Of a stretch of 64,000 nt of DNA, positions 1 through 10,297 are shown piece after piece. The notes beneath the pieces are model-generated. The model was not told the origin of the DNA, did no database searches, and saw only the letters and a program-made list of their open reading frames with translations. Source of the stretch: Phytoseiulus persimilis (taxonomy: Eukaryota; Arthropoda; Arachnida; Mesostigmata; Phytoseiidae); NCBI GenBank assembly GCA_037576195.1, contig CM075104.1, positions 14,214,211-14,278,210 of the forward strand, given 5' to 3'. Within the stretch, counting starts at the first letter, position 1, and each line of letters starts with the position of its first letter. Made by a program: the position numbers and the translations under genes.

Positions 1-840
1 GCAATCGTGTTGCGCGCATTCCCCCTTGTGGGTTTGCGGATCACAAACAGCGTTGCTTCTCGTGACAGCACACGCCACAACGAAGACAAGGGCTGTATCT
101 GAACAGGGATGCAATAAATACTCTCTCTGGTCCGGTATGCTCACAGAATCAATTCAAACTCCCGCTCTCCTATCTATGGATGGGCTTCGCAAATCACATG
201 AAAAGATTCTCCGGTGTAAGTTCTAGGCTAAGTCTTCTCCCTGGACGAGAAATAGGAATGAATAACTCTAGGAGCACGATCCTCTCCTAGCACCGTAATG
301 ACAGAAATAACGACCGAAAAAAATTGAGCAACGGAACGGTATTTTAGAGCTCCTCGTGGTGGACGATCACACTAATTATACATCTTCGTTCATCTCTGAT
401 AACACCAAGTCTTTGAATTTCTGTTTCTCTTCGAACGAATATTCAGGCGCTATGACAGAAACCGAAATAAGCTCCTCCTCGGAGAATAACGTTCGAACCG
501 CCAGTCACTAGTCCAAACTCTCGATCTGCTCGACTAGAGGTAAACAGAGTTGACATCCCAATAAAACTGCAAAAAAATGAAACGGCCGCGAAAAATCGTA
601 TCCTATCCGAGACGCGGCGTTTTCATCCCTGAAGCCCGAGACGTTCCGTGGACGAAGATACGACTCGACACCTCAACGTGTTGGCGGGATGAGAGGAGGT
701 GGGCTACGATTCCCTTCACGACGATTGAGTACTCCGCCAGCGGGAACGGATGATGGAATCTCTAGCGGCGACAATAACTATCTATGTCTCGAGGTTTTCG
801 GAGGAGTCGAATCAAAAGCTGAGGGAGCGTACACACATGC
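1..840. other. No gene recognised
   Basis: Mixed-composition DNA with no long reading frame, repeat or RNA gene that I can support. The only open stretch near the start (26-226, plus) is 66 codons long and begins with GTG or TTG-type codons rather than a convincing start; it ends next to a GTAAGT word at 214, which by itself is a chance-frequency match. Nothing else is seen. Confidence 0.5.
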
Positions 841-1050
841 ATGGATACAAGGAACAGAGACGACGGCCACGCAGCCGCGGTCGGGCCGCTGAGATCGGGT
901 GCAATGGAACAATTCGACAATGGATCAGGCTCGGAGTGGGGTAACGTGGTCGCTGCTGCCGCACTCGACGATGACGACGGCGAGGGCGCAGGAAAGCAGA
1001 ACGTTGGGATACGAACCATCAAGCACCGCATCGACCACTGCACCAGTTAA
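841..1050 (+). CDS. Small ATG frame, acidic and glycine-rich, unrecognised
   Basis: A 69-codon frame opens with ATG in a fair context (a C before and a G after the start codon) and ends in TAA. About two thirds of its codons end in G or C, higher than expected for this roughly balanced sequence, and the composition (many Asp, Gly, Ala; a DDDDGEG stretch near residue 45) is more protein-like than most frames nearby. No signal peptide, membrane segment or known domain is visible. A GGGTAACG word inside it could act as a splice donor, making it a first coding exon instead of a complete small protein. I do not recognise it, and a chance frame remains quite possible. Confidence 0.22.
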   Translation: MDTRNRDDGHAAAVGPLRSGAMEQFDNGSGSEWGNVVAAAALDDDDGEGAGKQNVGIRTIKHRIDHCTS

Positions 1051-1385
1051 CTAACCGACCAGCGAGCCATCCGAGCCACGGCGACCACGATCCCAAAAAA
1101 GAACGAGCTGGCCATGCATAGATCGCTCTCTGAATGAAGCAGAAGAGCATGGGAAGCAAACTTTTGATCCGATAGGTGCTGTGATTAGCTCTGATTGAAA
1201 TTTTCGTCGGAAAATTACGAAGTTCGCATATGCTCGATTATTCCCTCGAGACGTCCCGAGATCCGCGCGAACGGGCAGCGAACCGAGGGAATCGAGATCG
1301 ATGAAGAATAACTTTCCCGAAGAGCAAAAACGTTGTTGGAACATCAACATTGTTTTGGGAATCTTGTTTGTTCTGGAGTGCATGA

Positions 1386-1703
1386 TTAGGGAAAGTAACC
1401 AGGCGGAGGTTTGAGGTTAATCATGATGTAGCAATCCGTCGAAGCGACGATTTTTCCCGTTTGCATGTGAATAATTTCGTCGATTTTCCAAGGCACGGGT
1501 TCTCGTGAGACTGAAGAGAGAAACTCATCCTCGTGAAACTGCGGGATTCCGCTCTCCCGGTGATCTTCGGGCTCGGTATCGATCTCGCAAGGGGCCCGCG
1601 AGCTCCTGAAATCTTCAGATGGTTGGATTCGTTGCGAGCCGCGGAGAGTTTGAGCTGAGGCAACACCGACCCCAAGCGAAGGACGATGCGGTATCGAGTA
1701 CAT
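1386..1703 (-). CDS. ATG frame of 105 codons, unrecognised
   Basis: This minus-strand frame starts with a true ATG at 1703 and stops at 1386. It is rich in Glu, Asp, Ser and Pro in its middle (around EIDTEPEDHRESG) and ends in a Pro-rich tail. G/C-ending codons are only slightly above half. Another minus-strand ATG frame (1051-1383) follows directly, in a region where several frames are open together, so chance is a real possibility. No domain, signal peptide or splice partner was identified. Confidence 0.12.
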   Translation of the reverse strand: MYSIPHRPSLGVGVASAQTLRGSQRIQPSEDFRSSRAPCEIDTEPEDHRESGIPQFHEDEFLSSVSREPVPWKIDEIIHMQTGKIVASTDCYIMINLKPPPGYFP

Positions 1704-2239
1704 GAATACGCGTCAACATGAACAAACAAGAGAATTTGTAGGTCGAGGAACGTCGGAAAAGATCGGACTCATATACGAATGCGCCATCTCCGGCCACGAA
1801 TCGGAAATCCAATGAGAGGGTCATCGAATTTCTCTGCACTGAAGGAGAGATATTGCTGCGGAATGATTAGATGGCCCCCCTCCCCCCCCCCCCCCCCTAG
1901 GTATGCCACTGCCGGAGTGGCACTAGAAGTAAGAGAAGCATTGGGTGAGGAAAGAGGAGATTGAAGGAATCGCAACCGAGGAGTAGCGGAGAAGGAGAGA
2001 ACCGCCTTCGCAAATTGTCTCTAAATCCTCCCGAACGTTTAAACCTCACAATGACCACCTGCTGGGGACACGACGATTTCTGGGATTTGCAGGATTAGCT
2101 TTATCAAGTTAGATAGAGCTGGTGGGCCCGCAGCACCGTCAATCGTCCCGTCGCCGGCGCTGGCGGTCGTTGGTGGGGATAGAACTGTTATATACGCATG
2201 TTATGTAATAAATTCAACTCCCGCCGTCTGCTAACGGAA
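1704..2239. other. No gene; contains a poly(C) run
   Basis: Apart from the cytosine run at 1875-1897, this stretch shows only short overlapping frames on both strands. The run ends in CTAG, which superficially resembles a splice acceptor, but the sequence after it is open for only about 15 codons. Confidence 0.5.
1875..1897 (+). repeat. Poly(C) run, C6-T-C16
   Basis: Six cytosines, one thymine, then sixteen cytosines. This is a mononucleotide microsatellite and likely varies in length. It is one of six C/G runs of 11 or more bases in the window. Confidence 0.93.
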
Positions 2240-2650
2240 CTAAGGGAGGTTCCCTCGATCTGCTTGAGCTTCGTGACGCGGGAGCGCAAATACGATCCAA
2301 ACCACCAGTTTGCAATCATCCGAATTGGAATTCTCGCTCTCCGATTCGCTCGATTCGTTAACCACAATATAGCAATCAGGTAATAGAACTTTACAGACAG
2401 AGCGACGTTCGGAAACTCGCGGCCATCGTTGAACTTTGGGACATCGTCGTCGCTGAAGATGTTCGATCGGGATCACCGCGATGAATCGTACACGAAAACA
2501 ACAAACTCGCGGTTCCCAATGACCAAGATAGATGGCGTTATTGCCGGGGGAATGATCAGCCCAGCGTTCCGACTGTCGAAATAGCAGCTTCGACCCGACT
2601 CGTCGGAAGAGTTCATGTCTGTTTATCAATCTTCCTCCGAGATCCGACAT
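2240..2650 (-). CDS. ATG frame of 136 codons, unrecognised
   Basis: The frame is open for 166 codons in all (from 2740), with the first ATG at 2650. It is Arg-rich in the middle and has a Ser/Glu/Asn stretch (SSESESENSNSDD) near the C-terminus followed by a hydrophobic patch. No domain is recognised. At this length one or two such frames are expected by chance in a window of this size and composition, and no splice or codon-bias signal separates it from them. Confidence 0.12.
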   Translation of the reverse strand: MSDLGGRLINRHELFRRVGSKLLFRQSERWADHSPGNNAIYLGHWEPRVCCFRVRFIAVIPIEHLQRRRCPKVQRWPRVSERRSVCKVLLPDCYIVVNESSESESENSNSDDCKLVVWIVFALPRHEAQADRGNLP

Positions 2651-2687
2651 CTCGATTCTTGTGATCTTACGAATCTCTCCGTTACAG

Positions 2688-2858
2688 AATGAGAGTATTG
2701 GAAGATACCTGATCGGCTGCTCTGTCGGACAATGTGTCACGCGAGGATCCTTACTGAAGGAATTCGCAGACCGTCGGCCGGGCAGGCGTTTTTCCGCCGA
2801 GCCTGAGGTCTCGCGGTTGGAATGCGATACGAGACGAAATCCGCTCCAGCGACGATAA
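2688..2858 (+). CDS. Possible exon after a strong acceptor, unrecognised
   Basis: A good acceptor (pyrimidine-rich CTCTCCGTTACAG, AG at 2686-2687) is followed by a frame open for 56 codons to a TAA. The frame reads NESIGRYLIGCSVGQ at its start, and 57% of codons end in G or C. No downstream donor is needed if this is a terminal exon. No upstream partner exon was found and the product is unknown. The opposite strand is also open here, so confidence is low. Confidence 0.13.
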   Translation, partial: NESIGRYLIGCSVGQCVTRGSLLKEFADRRPGRRFSAEPEVSRLECDTRRNPLQRR

Positions 2859-3107
2859 AGAAAGAATCAGAATTCGTCGGCCAGTTGAATTGCAGAAGTT
2901 TTGGACTTTGATTGGAACCGTTTCGCAAACGGGGAGGCTTATTTCCGATCATCCAAGGTTGCCTCAGTTGATGGAATTCTCACTGCGAATCGCGGCGAGG
3001 AAACTCAGCTAGCGCGGAGGAGCACCACATAACGGTGCTCGGCACGAAACACTCCACGTGGCGGAAGAGTGACTCGTGACTCTCGAGGCAAGCTCAGAGA
3101 ATGATTT

Positions 3108-3554
3108 TCATCCCTTCGATATTGCGACGTAGTCTTCTACTCCTCGCTCGGTTCGAGTGCGAGCGGAGCACCAGTTTTGAGCTCCACGAAATGAAAACGT
3201 ACATCTAGGGAACGATCCGATGACATCCGGAACGCTTCCGGGATACTTCACATACGGCTGCCGTTCCCCGCACCAATTCGTGCTGACTCCATATTTAGCA
3301 CGCGCAGCCAGCTGTTCGCGTGCAGCATGCGAATCGCATTTACTCAACAGCTCGATGGTTTCTGGTGCGCTCAGCTTTGTGATCGCGCAACACTCCGAGT
3401 TCAACGGGTAATTGTGGAGAACAAACTTCAATGCGATCGCGACGTATGGGGTCGTCCGCGGCATCAGAAAGATTTGAGAGCTTGCCTGTGGTATGTAGTT
3501 AGTTCCTTGTCTGCACACCTTGTCGCGGAGAACACTGTTCGATTTGAAATTCAT
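3108..3554 (-). CDS. ATG frame of 148 codons, unrecognised
   Basis: This is one of the longer ATG-started frames on either strand (ATG at 3554, TGA at 3108). Its amino-acid make-up is balanced, with Cys at several spaced positions, and roughly 60% of its codons end in G or C. There is no clear signal peptide, membrane span or known motif. A plus-strand frame (3327-3626) overlaps it almost completely, and only one of the two can be real. It could be a single-exon gene, part of a spliced gene, or chance. Confidence 0.17.
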   Translation of the reverse strand: MNFKSNSVLRDKVCRQGTNYIPQASSQIFLMPRTTPYVAIALKFVLHNYPLNSECCAITKLSAPETIELLSKCDSHAAREQLAARAKYGVSTNWCGERQPYVKYPGSVPDVIGSFPRCTFSFRGAQNWCSARTRTERGVEDYVAISKG

Positions 3555-3578
3555 GGCAGCAACTTTAGGAACCGCCAA

Positions 3579-5188
3579 TGGATTCCGATATCAACCAGAG
3601 CTGTCGACTTCACCGGAGCTGTCTGAGCAACTCAGTTCGCCTCGACTTCCATTCATGCAAATTTGTCTTAAGGCCGTCACAGCCTCCAAGGCTGTTACAG
3701 CGCTGTAGGTCGATTCATCTATGTCCCGATTGATGTCGACACGGTGGTTGACAACTTACCGCGATCCCTATGTGATGAGCTCGCACTAGGAGTGCATATA
3801 TCTCACTGCATACTCAATAGACATGACTTAAATCCTCCAATGAATAAATATTCGTCCAATGAATGGATAGATACTCCACATGGCCTTGAAGAATCGTCGA
3901 TTCCAAGTCTACCAATCTTCGTACCGGGACTGATTCGCCCGAACCATTCTTGATTCTGAACTGGGGTGAGTACTGGTCGCTCAGCTTTCTCCGTGTTCCA
4001 CAACCTTTATCCGCTGATAAGGAATATCTTGTTTCTCAGATGCTTCACCGGAATCGGCGAGCATTCTCGGTGGCAGAAGGGGATACTTGTTCGAACGCGA
4101 TCGTGCCGTAGTCTACTGCGTGCGCTCTGGTCCGATTCCATCGCATGTTAATATCCGAAGTGCACGATGACGTCGTTGGGAGATTCGAAGGAGGGTATCC
4201 GAAACCTACGCGAACCTAAACAAGTGCACTCATAGGCGTGAAGGAAGGACAAGGCCTGATGAAGGCTCTCGCGCCCTGGAATAGACCCCGGGCAAGCGCC
4301 AGAAGAAGGGTAGGACATCGAGTCACATATTCGAGGGTAGGGTTCAGGGTTTGAAAAGGTTTAGATCTGTCGGGCTCTTCAGAGAGCTCTCGGAATGCTG
4401 TGGCATTTCGTTCACCATATATCGTCCGCACCGTTCATGCAGAGCTCGCTTTGATGATACGTTCGATCTATCCATCAGTAATTACAGACAGTGGACTGAG
4501 CGACCCGACGGAGGAGAATGATAATGAAAAAAAGAAAAAAGAAAAGAGCGATTCATATTCGATCGAGCAGCCCCATCATCAAATCCATCGCCACTCCTGC
4601 GTCAATTATGATCTCTGCAGCTCTCGAATTCTTCTCCTGCACCGCGGCTAACGATGTCGTCGTTGTCAGATATCTCCCCGTGATCTTTGATCGAGTTTCC
4701 AACCTAGTAGCTCGGTTGAGCGAATGGAGAACTCCTTGATTGATGACGACTTGAGGAGTTATGCCCACAAATCCAGGTTTAGGCTCCATTTTTGATTTCG
4801 AGAACGAGCTGGTTTAGTTTATTCGCAGATCCACCGACGGGCTCATCGCGAAAGATGAATCAGCAGCTATGAGCGTACCGACTGCGATACGGTCGTGATG
4901 AACAAGATTTGAGCGATGATCCGTGGCGAATTCGGCGGCGTAACTCGATCTGGATCCAACGCGCACATCGGCCGAACATCTTTTTCAACTTGATCCCTCT
5001 CTCCCGCTCCTCCTTCTGCCCGTCGTTCGTGCTCCTCATTTCGTGCGAAACCGCGACGACTCGACGAGGAAACCTCTACGTGTGACGCATCCGACAATGG
5101 CGCTTCTCTCCCCTCTCACGCTCGTTCTGATCTCCTTGCCCCCTCCCAAACCCCAAGGAACTCAATCGATTTATCCCAAGATATCCAT
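3579..5188. other. No gene recognised
   Basis: Short overlapping frames only. A 12-bp palindrome (TACAGCGCTGTA) lies at 3696-3707 and shares its ten-base core with a site at 26026. A GTGAGT word at about 3965 and the minus-strand equivalent of GTAAGT at about 3757 are present, but such words occur at chance frequency throughout the window. Confidence 0.45.
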
Positions 5189-5426
5189 TCACTCATCCTC
5201 TCTGTTCGCCAGAGTCACAATATGATAAGTGTTGTATGGCGTCGTTGAAGCATGCGACCGACGGAAAAACGGCAAACTCATGAAAGGAGAAAAGACAGAC
5301 AGTGTGAGCGGGAGACCGCTTTGAGCGGTGGTTGCTTCGATGGCGGAGCAGTTGCGGGACAGAACTGGAGGACGCTTGAAGAGGAAGAGGCGTGGCGGTG
5401 GCTCGCGCACACGGCTATGAAGACAA
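5189..5426 (-). CDS. Possible exon behind a long pyrimidine tract, unrecognised
   Basis: On the minus strand an 85-base pyrimidine-rich tract ends in CCATAG at 5427, a textbook acceptor. The sequence after it is open for 79 codons to a TGA at 5189, with about 60% of codons ending in G or C. The predicted peptide contains a basic, Pro-rich start (REPPPRLFLFKRPP) and no recognised domain. If real it would be a terminal coding exon that receives one base of its first codon from an upstream exon, which I could not identify. The pyrimidine tract may equally be just a low-complexity repeat. Confidence 0.18.
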
Positions 5427-5430
5427 CTAT

Positions 5431-5516
5431 GGAGATATAGATAGATAGAAAGAGGGGAGAGAGGGAAAGCGAGATTGTGACGGGGACGGATACAGCGAGG
5501 GAGAGAGAGAAAGGGG
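5431..5516 (+). repeat. Purine-rich low-complexity tract with GATA and GA units
   Basis: Eighty-six bases made almost entirely of A and G on the plus strand, including ATAGATAGATAG and GAGAGAGAG units. On the minus strand it is a polypyrimidine tract leading into the acceptor-like site at 5427. Confidence 0.85.
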
Positions 5517-5825
5517 TGCTTCGAGAAGTCGTCGAGGGATCCTGTGCCGATCTCTCCGCTCGGTGGGACATTGTCGTCACGACCGTTCCGATGGAAACTG
5601 TTCTCTGAAAAGAGAGCCGAGAGGAACTTTGATTCCTGTCACGTCAACTTCGCGAGAGCGCAGCGGACGCACGGACCGAACGACCAGCGCTCGAGCGACG
5701 CATCGCCGGCTCTTCGATGCCTTTTCCCGACCGTGATCATGGCCATGTCGATGATGATCTCACCCACCGACGGATGATGGGCTTAATTCGGGGAAAACTC
5801 GCCGTTCCAGTTTCTGCGTATGACA

Positions 5826-5871
5826 GCGACGGCAGCAGCAACAACAGCGACGGCAGAGGAGGAGGACACCG
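5826..5871 (+). repeat. Imperfect GCGACGGCAGCA/CAA triplet repeat
   Basis: The motif GCGACGGCAG occurs twice, separated by CAGCAACAA, followed by GAGGAGGAG. This is a degenerate trinucleotide array. Confidence 0.7.
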
Positions 5872-6600
5872 ATTTAAATAATATATGAATGCCATCAACG
5901 ACTGCTTTATCGACGGTCGCTCTGCCGGTCGACGACAGCGACGGCCGATGAACGGTTCAGGCATTAAACCAGTTGCCAAGTCGGGAACCCGGACCGAGAT
6001 GGTTCCCAACTACCAGGAGGTGCACAAAGAGCCTCGTCCAGGAGAACGATAAAAATCTCCGTGTTTGCCTCGCGATGGGTAGAAAATAATTCTCCTCTAT
6101 TTTTCTATCGACAACAACGTGCGCTTTGACAAACGACACCCAACGCCGAAAGAGTTGTCGTGGCCGTTGCCCCAAAACGATCCGCGCCGCGATACCACTA
6201 TCGTCGACCGAACTACAAACCACCGCTGACAACCATTACGGACAAGGATGAGCGCTATGACAACGTCCGTAACCGCTGGCCGCGATTACGGCTGCCACCC
6301 GACCAGCGGCCCCGTACCGGCGGAGCAGGTATCGGCTCGTGTTTCGCCCGGTCATCACGATGATGGTGGCACGTCTCTTCATAAATCAATCGACCCACGA
6401 GTAATAATGTCTTCGTCATGCGTACTCCAATTGATTCCCTAATATCACTGTCAAAAAGTAGGTGATACTTCACATGAAGGCACCGATTGGCTGCTGCTGT
6501 CGAAGCTTCTTTTGGTACGAGTTAATTCTTATCTTGACGCGGAGATCGTCTGCCCGGTTGCCTGCTCGGTCGGATGACGGGTTGATTTGTTGCTCGTTCG

Positions 6601-6631
6601 TCCGTCCATCCGTCCATCCATCCGTCCAACC
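6601..6631 (+). repeat. TCCG/TCCA tetranucleotide array
   Basis: Alternating TCCGTCCA units, about seven copies, with one diverged unit at the end. Confidence 0.88.
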
Positions 6632-6680
6632 AGAGATGACCAGTTAAGTAGGCGCTATCGAGTCGATATCTGCCGGAGCA

Positions 6681-6731
6681 GGTAGATTTATAGATAGATA
6701 CACAGACAGATAGACACGTATTATAGATACA
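6681..6731 (+). repeat. Degenerate TAGA/CAGA tetranucleotide array
   Basis: GATTTATAGATAGATACACAG and related units run for about 50 bases. Period four is clear but individual units have diverged. Confidence 0.75.
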
Positions 6732-7430
6732 CGGGAGCTAGTAGCACACCGTCGTCAATATCATGGCCAGACCGATGGGTATGCAGACCGAAAGGATGTG
6801 TCTGCGACGAACCCATAAATAATTTCCACGCCCCAGCTCACAAACCTACCCGACGACTGACTAACTGACAGATAGACAGCCAGAACGAAACAGTGGCTAA
6901 TGAATTGTCGAATAACATGAATTCCGTGACAGCCGCCTGCAATCTGCGACAACATGCAGCTTTTATCATACGCCAACATCAGCAATATGGCCGGTGTCTT
7001 GACTGGCGGCACTCATGATGACTAACTCATGACCGGAAACGTGGCGTGCCTGGCAAGCAGTTCGAAGCGCGCGGAGAACCCTGCCAGAAGAAAAAATCAC
7101 ACCGTGTTGGCGCTTGGCGTTCTCAGCTTATCTGATACGGTGTTGAGTAATCGAAGTTTGTCCCTCAATGCCACGGGCATGAACTCCGGGAACGATCCCG
7201 AAGTGAGAGGAATATGATGAAGCGTCAGTTGTGAGATCGAACCCATGGTTTCCACTATGATATCCGGCTCGAGGCCGCATTGTTACGTGCATGCCACTCG
7301 CTCCTGATGAAACCATCTACTGCTCTGGTTCTTTGTTCTTAATAATCATAGAGGTGATTCGAATCTAAAATTTGAAGAATACATCTACTGGTTTGGTTGA
7401 AGTTGTTTGAATGGTCGCGTTCTCTTGCAG

Positions 7431-7571
7431 TTCCACCCCACCTGATGATCCCTCTACTGTCGGTGGAAGGAGCTCAACCTCGCCATCAGCCCCCCTCAAG
7501 GGCGGAAGCCGCTTCCTCGGAATGCAGGTACCGATCCTTCTGAGTCACGGAAACCTCCGGGAAATCGAACG
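7431..7571 (+). CDS. Possible exon, Ser/Pro-rich, unrecognised
   Basis: An excellent acceptor (GTTCTCTTGCAG) ends at 7430. The next 47 codons are open and read as a Ser/Pro/Gly-rich peptide, ending at a moderate donor (ACG|GTAGGA). A 65-base intron to the next strong acceptor (CTGATTTCAG, ending at 7636) would suit a compact invertebrate gene. Joining at those sites continues a frame that stops after about 47 codons; a different frame after 7636 stays open for about 79 codons. The two cannot be chained in phase without another donor, so the model is incomplete. Confidence 0.17.
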
Positions 7572-7994
7572 GTAGGAACTCACACCGCAGTTACGGCCTC
7601 CGAGACCAACTCAGACGCTCGTCTGACTGATTTCAGCTGGTATAGTTTCAGGATATATCTACGTTTCCCCCCTGATCGGGACGGAACCCGAACCAGTGAC
7701 CCCTTCATTCACGCTCGAGACCCTCATCCCAGCGGTCTCGATCGGAAATCAGTTTTCCGGACCCGCTCGTATGAACAGTGATAAGAACTGTTCCGTGTGT
7801 AACAATCTCATCGTACCCAGCGGCCGATCAGAACCAGATGAAGTCTTCCATCACTCCGTCAGCAAGCTCGCTTGACTTGATTTGGCGCTTCCCGATAATA
7901 CGGCTCGCTCGCCGCGCGTGATCACACAAGGTGAAAGATATCCTTTTCACTTTTCATGCTTCCCGACTCTTCTGATTGACAAACATTTGTACAG

Positions 7995-8239
7995 AAACAA
8001 CAACTGATATACCACGTCGCTCCGGCGAGAGCAACATCCGCGACTGTTCCGAACAACTTTTTAGGGCGACATTGGACAACTTGAGTAGCGAAGCTTCCAC
8101 AGACAACGACGAGGTCAGGACCTCGGGCTTTGAGGGGGCGGCGTATCCTGCTGGCCAGTGCAACGACGGGTGTCCTGGAAACTTGATGTTCGACTGGGAA
8201 GAGGAAAAACACACAGATTGCGGTGGGCGAATTGGATGA
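7995..8239 (+). CDS. Possible exon, acidic, unrecognised
   Basis: A strong acceptor (AACATTTGTACAG, AG at 7993-7994) is followed by 81 open codons ending in TGA. The peptide is acidic with spaced Cys residues (near QCNDGCPG and HTDCGG) and 59% of its codons end in G or C, including nine in a row early on. Minus-strand frames overlap it fully. The first codon needs one base from an upstream exon. It forms part of a cluster of strong plus-strand acceptors with 7431, 7637 and 8309, but a consistent joined model could not be built. Confidence 0.17.
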
Positions 8240-8308
8240 GGACAGAGAAGAGTTTTAGAGCTGCAACTGATTGCTGTTATCATTGACCTCCCAGCTCCTC
8301 ATTTTCAG

Positions 8309-8413
8309 TCTTCCTCGGGAAAGAAGCATTTCATATCTCTAGAGGATGAGGAAAAAGTTCATCGAAGCTTCTGTTCTTCAGACAGTGGTATTGAAGCCAA
8401 TGTCAAGCAGTGA
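8309..8413 (+). CDS. Possible terminal exon, unrecognised
   Basis: The acceptor CAGCTCCTCATTTTCAG (AG at 8307-8308) is very good. Only one of the three frames after it stays open to the TGA at 8411 (34 codons, beginning SSSGKKHFISLEDEE). It is in the same frame as the candidate exon at 7995-8239, but a consensus donor between them is lacking (the best is GAG|GTCAGG). A minus-strand ATG frame of 74 codons (8359-8580) overlaps it and reads equally well. Confidence 0.13.
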   Translation, partial: SSSGKKHFISLEDEEKVHRSFCSSDSGIEANVKQ

Positions 8414-10114
8414 CATTGATGTTCAGCGTGTGCTGGCCCGCTTCTGGGATGTCTTCTTCTGTACGGATCGCTGCAGAATCTGAGGTCATGGGGCAGAAGT
8501 TCCTCCAATTTCTGCGACAGAACCAAAATTTCGGGATCGTAGGGTCCAGCTAACGAGACGTGAACTCCCGCATGCTTCATGAAGGTATAACTAGGAGACT
8601 GAGCACTTCACACCAGTGGCGTCGAAGCAATAACTCCAGATATGACTTCCAATCAGTAGTGCAAAGCACGAAAACAGAATCTTCCAAACTCCTCGATATA
8701 TCCGTTGCTCCCGAGCTACGATCGATTTTGAACGACGCAACTTGAGAGGGGAAACTTCAGCTCCGGGCAAAGTGTGGTGAAAAACGAGGGAAATAAATGT
8801 CATGCTATCGGAGGGCTCCGCCGAGCGATCAAAAGCAGCGTTTTTCCGAACAGAATATCTCCGATGTTGGGAGCAAACCAGTGCGACTCCTCGTCGACGT
8901 ACTTTAAACACCGGCTCGTTCATTGTCTGTAAGCGAGCTGATGATTGACGAGAAGCGATTCATTCTGTTTGATTTGTTTTCAAGTTGATTCTTTATGTGT
9001 ATCGAAAGCCGCTCCATCAGTCCCAGCAATACAAGATACCGAACGCAAAACTGAACATTAAAGCAGAAACGCACCATCGCCGTACGGAGCGATCCCAGAG
9101 CGCAGTACCATTACGCAGTGAGTAAAGGTCCGTCGCTCGGTTCCTCAATCAGTGGGTAATTTGGCAGTAATTACACTTTTGTGTGAAATGATTGTGTATG
9201 ATTTTATTCTGTCAAGTGACCTTATTACCATCATATCTCCGGACGGACCGAGGGACGGGCCGGTACCCTGGTCAAGCATGCAGTCAATCTTTCTCGGCCG
9301 CCGGCGGAAGGCAGAGCGCCGATGGGACGGCTCGTAGACATCAATCGAGCGGCGGTCGCGACCGATGCGACGTTCGAGAGAATCCTGTGTCTGTTTATTC
9401 GATTCCTTTTTCCCGCCTATCTTTTCTTCTTTCGGCTCTTCATCATGTTCGATTCGGAACGAGCGCGCGATGCTGACATCAACAATAATCTTGTTGCTCT
9501 TCTCGATCTCTAGATGGCTATTGCTGCTGCCGAAGATCCCGACAAGCCGGTCGGCTTGCTGGCTCTGTGAGCTTTATCATCGGTCCGTTGCCGTTGTTAT
9601 TACTACTGTTGCTCGCGTTATGATCTGATCATCCGTCGGAACAGCTACTCGGAAGAAAAATCTTTGGCTTTTGTGATGTTGCAACAACGACAACGACGAT
9701 TTTGGCGACAGCGACGACTTGCAGACTTTCGTCGGGAGAACACCAACCACAGTGGAGGGGAGAGAAAGAAAACACAGATGACACCGGGAGATTATATCAA
9801 TCATGATTATCATTGTTGAACGATGTCCCAGCTCTCTACCCCGATTACCGGCCGTTATTCCACCTTCTCGTGCTCTCCTTTCTCAGTACCGATGGAACTT
9901 AGTGCTTGGGGAGGTCTTCAGTCTGTCAGTGACCAGGGAAATCGAACGGCTCCTTCTGATCTTCGGGGAGAATTTGAAAACAATCCCCGCCGAGCCCTTG
10001 ACTCGCGAAGGACGGTCAACTGAGCAAGTGTGCTGTGGGTGTTCACACCAGTCCACATAGAATAACAATCGCCCGATGTTCACTTCAATTTCGCCTACAA
10101 CGAAGGAAGGATAA
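8414..10114. other. No gene recognised with confidence
   Basis: Several short ATG frames occur on both strands, for example 9823-10023 plus (67 codons, Ser/Arg-rich). None has splice sites, a recognised motif or distinctive codon usage. The sequence upstream of 10115 may be older parts of the same decayed open frame described there. Confidence 0.4.
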
Positions 10115-10297
10115 ACTTCATCGTCCGGTGTCGATCTCGTCGCTGTCGACACTGCAGATAATAACAGAGATGATGCTGACCAGCCGCAATCCCCGCCGTC
10201 CCTCAGATGGTCTCCAGCCGAGGTGGAACTCCTGCTCCAGGTAGCTTACCAGACCTCAGTGTCGATTTCTGCGCATGGGACATCCTCGAAAACCTAG
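10115..10297 (+). pseudogene. Weak Myb/SANT-like fragment, possibly decayed
   Basis: The 60-codon open frame carries an acidic linker (TADNNRDDADQ) followed by LRWSPAEVELLLQVAYQ. This resembles the first helix of a Myb/SANT-type DNA-binding domain (Arg-Trp-Ser/Thr-x-x-Glu-Val-x-Leu-Leu-Leu), a fold found in transcription factors and in the N-terminal region of some non-LTR retrotransposons. The expected remainder of the domain is not in frame: a tryptophan-containing segment (AWDILENLA) appears in a shifted frame just downstream. An in-frame TAA lies immediately upstream. That pattern suits a relic, but the match is short and could be chance. No reverse transcriptase was found nearby. Confidence 0.15.

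Larger units (their letters stand above)
5517..7430. other. No gene; repeat-rich spacer
   Basis: Contains CAG/CAA triplets at 5826-5871 and tetranucleotide arrays at 6601-6631 and 6681-6731. Frames on both strands are below 100 codons and none has convincing splice sites or motifs. Confidence 0.5.
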
